From Luteimicrobium xylanilyticum (lineage in GTDB: Bacteria > Actinomycetota > Actinomycetes > Actinomycetales > Cellulomonadaceae): a stretch of 64,000 nucleotides of DNA. Shown one piece after another: positions 60,234-64,000 of the stretch (positions within the stretch are counted from its first letter, which is position 1; the number at the start of each line of letters is the position of its first letter). The stretch spans positions 372,001 to 436,000 of the forward strand of contig NZ_CP045529.1 of the NCBI RefSeq assembly GCF_009429125.1, in the 5' to 3' direction. The notes below the pieces were generated by a model, which saw only the letters and a list, made by a program, of their open reading frames with translations, had not been told where the DNA came from and made no database searches. The translations under genes and the position numbers were made by a program.

Positions 60234-60276
60234 TTTGGCCGCTGCGGGCTTGCGTGCCTGACGACGACGTGCCTAC

Positions 60277-60297
60277 CTTGAGTGCAGCAGACTCAAC
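60277..60297. promoter_or_regulatory. HAIR (HspR-binding) operator 2
   Basis: CTTGAGT-N7-ACTCAAC matches the HAIR consensus at 13 of 14 positions, 41 nt before dnaK. With operator 1 it places the operon under HspR, which is encoded as its last gene. Confidence 0.85.
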
Positions 60298-60337
60298 CCG
60301 GCCGGGACGCACCCCGGCAACACAGGAGGCAACACAC

Positions 60338-62214
<1,877 letters not shown>

Positions 62215-62218
<4 letters not shown>

Positions 62219-62865
62219 CGGACCCGACCGGGACCCCGGGCGTGCCGGAGGAGGAGTCCTCCTCCGGCGCCCCGTTCCACTTCACCGACAAGCGCAAGGT
62301 CGACCCGGAGACGGGCGAGCCGCGCCAGGCTGCGTCGTCGGGCACGCCCGACGGCGCAGCGCCGGGGGCCGAGGGCATCGACCACCTCGACTTCGAGCCC
62401 CAGGAGGGCGACGCCCTCGAGGGTGTCGACACCGCGCTGGCTGCCGCGCAGTCCGAGGCGGCCGCCCACCTGGACGCGCTGCAGCGTGAGCGCGCGGAGT
62501 TCGTGAACTACCGCAACCGCGCCAAGCGGGAGTCGGAGGCGGCGCGCTCGCGCGGCGTCGAGGACGTCCTGGTGGCGCTGCTCCCTGTGCTCGACGACGT
62601 CGACCGTGCCCGCGCGGCCGGTGACCTCACCGGGCCGTTCGCCGCCATCGCGGACAAGCTCGACGGCGTCCTGGCCAAGTACGGCGTCGAGCGCTTCGGG
62701 CAGGTCGGGGAGGAGTTCGACCCGAACCTGCACCACGCGCTCATGCACCAGGCCGACGCGGACGCGACCTCGACGACGATCAGCATCGTCATCGAGGCCG
62801 GGTACAAGATCGGCGACAAGGTGGTCCGCCCGGCGAACGTCGCCGTCGTCGGGCCCGAGAACTGA
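62215..62865 (+). CDS. grpE: Nucleotide exchange factor GrpE
   Basis: 216 aa from GTG 62215 (GTGA overlap with dnaK). An acidic, disordered N-terminal ~70 residues is followed by a coiled coil ([65 protein letters not shown]) and the beta-wing ([53 protein letters not shown]). Promotes ADP release from DnaK. Confidence 0.96.
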
Positions 62866-62908
62866 GCCAGAGGAAGCACACGATCGAGAAGACGAGGAGG
62901 GAGACGCC

Positions 62909-63907
62909 GTGACCGGGCAGGACTGGTTCGAGAAGGACTTCTACGCGGCTCTCGGCGTCCCCAAGGACGCGGACGACGCCGCCATCAAGAAGGCGTACCG
63001 CAAGCTCGCGCGCCAGTGGCACCCCGACCAGAACCAGGGTGACGCGAACGCCGAGGCGAAGTTCAAGGAGATCGGCGAGGCGTACGCCGTCCTGTCGGAC
63101 CCCGAGCAGCGTCAGCAGTACGACGCCGTCCGGGCGATGGCGGGCGGCGGCGCCCGGTTCTCCGCGGGCGGCGCGGGCGGCGGCACGGGCGGTTTCGAGG
63201 ACGTGTTCGGCGGCATGTTCGGGGGCGGTGCCCCCGGCGGCCAGCGCACCCGGTACTCGACCGGTGGCGGCGGCACGGGAGGCTTCGAGGACATCCTGTC
63301 CGGCCTCTTCGGCGGCGGTGCGGCCGGCCCGTACGGGCGCCAGGCGCCGGTGCGCGGCCAGGACATCACCGCGTCGACGACGCTCGCGTTCCGCACGGCC
63401 GTCGAGGGGGCCGAGGTGACGTTCGACGTCGACGGCCGGTCCGTCCGGACCCGCATCCCCGCGGGGGTGCGCGACGGGCAGAAGATCAAGCTCGCCGGCA
63501 AGGGGCGGACCAGCATGACCGGCGGCCCCGCCGGCGACCTCGTGGTCACGGTCCACGTGACCCCGCACCCCGTCTTCTCGCTCGACCCGGCGAACCCGAA
63601 GAACCTGCGCATGACCGTCCCCGTGACGTTCCCCGAGGCCGCCCTCGGCACGACGATCGAGGTCCCGACCATCGACGGGCAGACGGTGCGGCTCAAGGTC
63701 CCGGCGGGGACGCCGTCGGGCCGGACGCTGCGCGTCAAGGGCCGCGGCGTCAAGACGGCGAAGGGCACGGGCGACCTGTACGTCACCGTCCAGGTCGCCG
63801 TGCCGCAGAAGCTCTCCAAGGCCGCGAAGCAGGCCGTCGAGGAGCTCGCCGCCCAGACGTCGGGCGACGACGTCCGCGCGGACCTCGCGCAGCGCGCGGC
63901 CCAGTGA
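62909..63907 (+). CDS. dnaJ: DnaJ-type co-chaperone lacking the zinc-finger domain
   Basis: 332 aa from GTG 62909 with GAGGAGGGAG upstream. J domain (residues about 9-75) with the HPD motif at 38-40 ([12 protein letters not shown]). A Gly/Phe-rich region (about 78-150) has a repeated GGTGGFED(V/I)(F/L) unit. The C-terminal substrate domain (151-300) contains [22 protein letters not shown] and [16 protein letters not shown]. There are no CxxCxGxG repeats and no Cys, so it is a type II (CbpA-like) J protein. It stimulates DnaK ATPase. Confidence 0.92.
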   Translation: MTGQDWFEKDFYAALGVPKDADDAAIKKAYRKLARQWHPDQNQGDANAEAKFKEIGEAYAVLSDPEQRQQYDAVRAMAGGGARFSAGGAGGGTGGFEDVFGGMFGGGAPGGQRTRYSTGGGGTGGFEDILSGLFGGGAAGPYGRQAPVRGQDITASTTLAFRTAVEGAEVTFDVDGRSVRTRIPAGVRDGQKIKLAGKGRTSMTGGPAGDLVVTVHVTPHPVFSLDPANPKNLRMTVPVTFPEAALGTTIEVPTIDGQTVRLKVPAGTPSGRTLRVKGRGVKTAKGTGDLYVTVQVAVPQKLSKAAKQAVEELAAQTSGDDVRADLAQRAAQ

Positions 63908-63932
63908 CGGCGCTCGCGGGAGGAGGCCCGGC

Positions 63933-64000
63933 GTGAACGACGACGAGCCACGGTTCGTGATCTCGGAGGCGGCCGCGCTCGCGGGCATGCACCCGCAGAC
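63933..64000 (+). CDS. hspR: HspR heat-shock repressor, 5' end (truncated by window edge)
   Basis: GTG 63933, with GGGAGGAGG 7-15 nt upstream, opens VNDDEPRFVISEAAALAGMHPQT, the start of a MerR-family HTH as in HspR (ISEAAALAGMHPQTLR-like). It is the expected last gene of the dnaK-grpE-dnaJ-hspR operon and would bind the two HAIR sites. The rest lies beyond the window. Confidence 0.88.
   Translation, partial: MNDDEPRFVISEAAALAGMHPQ

Overview
The window is very GC-rich (low-70s % by eye) and densely packed. Starts are often GTG, ATGA/GTGA stop-start overlaps are common, and a dnaK-grpE-dnaJ-hspR heat-shock operon carries HAIR operators. This fits a high-GC Gram-positive actinobacterium of the Micrococcales, most likely the Cellulomonadaceae/Promicromonosporaceae (Cellulosimicrobium- or Cellulomonas-like). 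Genus is an inference from gene style only. I saw no rRNA, tRNA, CRISPR array or intact transposon.

Layout. (1) 1-366: 3' end of an alkyl-sulfatase-type gene, then a strong terminator. (2) 616-8052 and 17761-26331: two giant paralogous secreted proteins (2478 and 2856 aa). Each has a signal peptide, a long DUF11-like stalk, a C-terminal array of six or eight DUF5979-like modules, and a LAXTG sorting signal of the class E sortase type. About 9.7 kb of unrelated genes lies between them: a possible insertion-sequence end relic, a PH-domain protein, a DUF1254/DUF1214 protein, an AI-2E-type and a SulP transporter, a PAS-GAF-PP2C phosphatase, an ArsB-like permease and a Usp protein. (3) 26480-27377: an autoregulated-looking ArsR/SRPBCC operon. 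(4) 27457-30147: a three-gene extracytoplasmic flavin electron-transfer module (ferric-reductase-like membrane protein, FMN-binding protein, ApbE flavin transferase). (5) 30211-38721: an iron/siderophore locus with a strongly asymmetric heterodimeric ABC exporter, an AraC regulator, an IdeR/DmdR-type iron box and a four-gene siderophore importer.

(6) 38753-42896: an envelope-stress cluster. An ECF sigma factor and an Asp23-like gene are divergent from a six-gene operon holding Asp23/Gls24, DUF2273-like, DUF6286-like and AmaP-like genes; a GlsB/YeaQ-type membrane protein lies alongside. (7) 42922-46644: small regulators, CorA and a luciferase-like oxidoreductase. (8) 46654-49470: a two-component system and a membrane protein bracketed by a 95-bp direct repeat (93/95 identical) that carries the broken 5' end of a NUDIX gene. 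(9) 49509-57011: metabolic and regulatory genes (aldo/keto reductase, MmyB-type regulator, two GNATs, LysR with a divergent MFS, YchJ, a second MFS, a VOC protein). (10) 57082-60055: an unusual zinc-ribbon SDR lacking the catalytic Tyr, a second GlsB-type protein and a protein built of four cold-shock domains. (11) 60213-64000: the HspR-controlled dnaK operon, cut by the window edge inside hspR.

Most of the content is about the cell surface and stress: sortase-anchored stalk proteins, iron acquisition, extracytoplasmic flavin chemistry, an Asp23/ECF envelope module, cold-shock and heat-shock chaperones. The best candidates for something under-described are the twin LAXTG giants, the ECF-linked multi-Asp23 operon with a palindrome around the sigma-factor start codon, the tetra-cold-shock protein, and the exporter whose two halves have complementary broken ATPase motifs.
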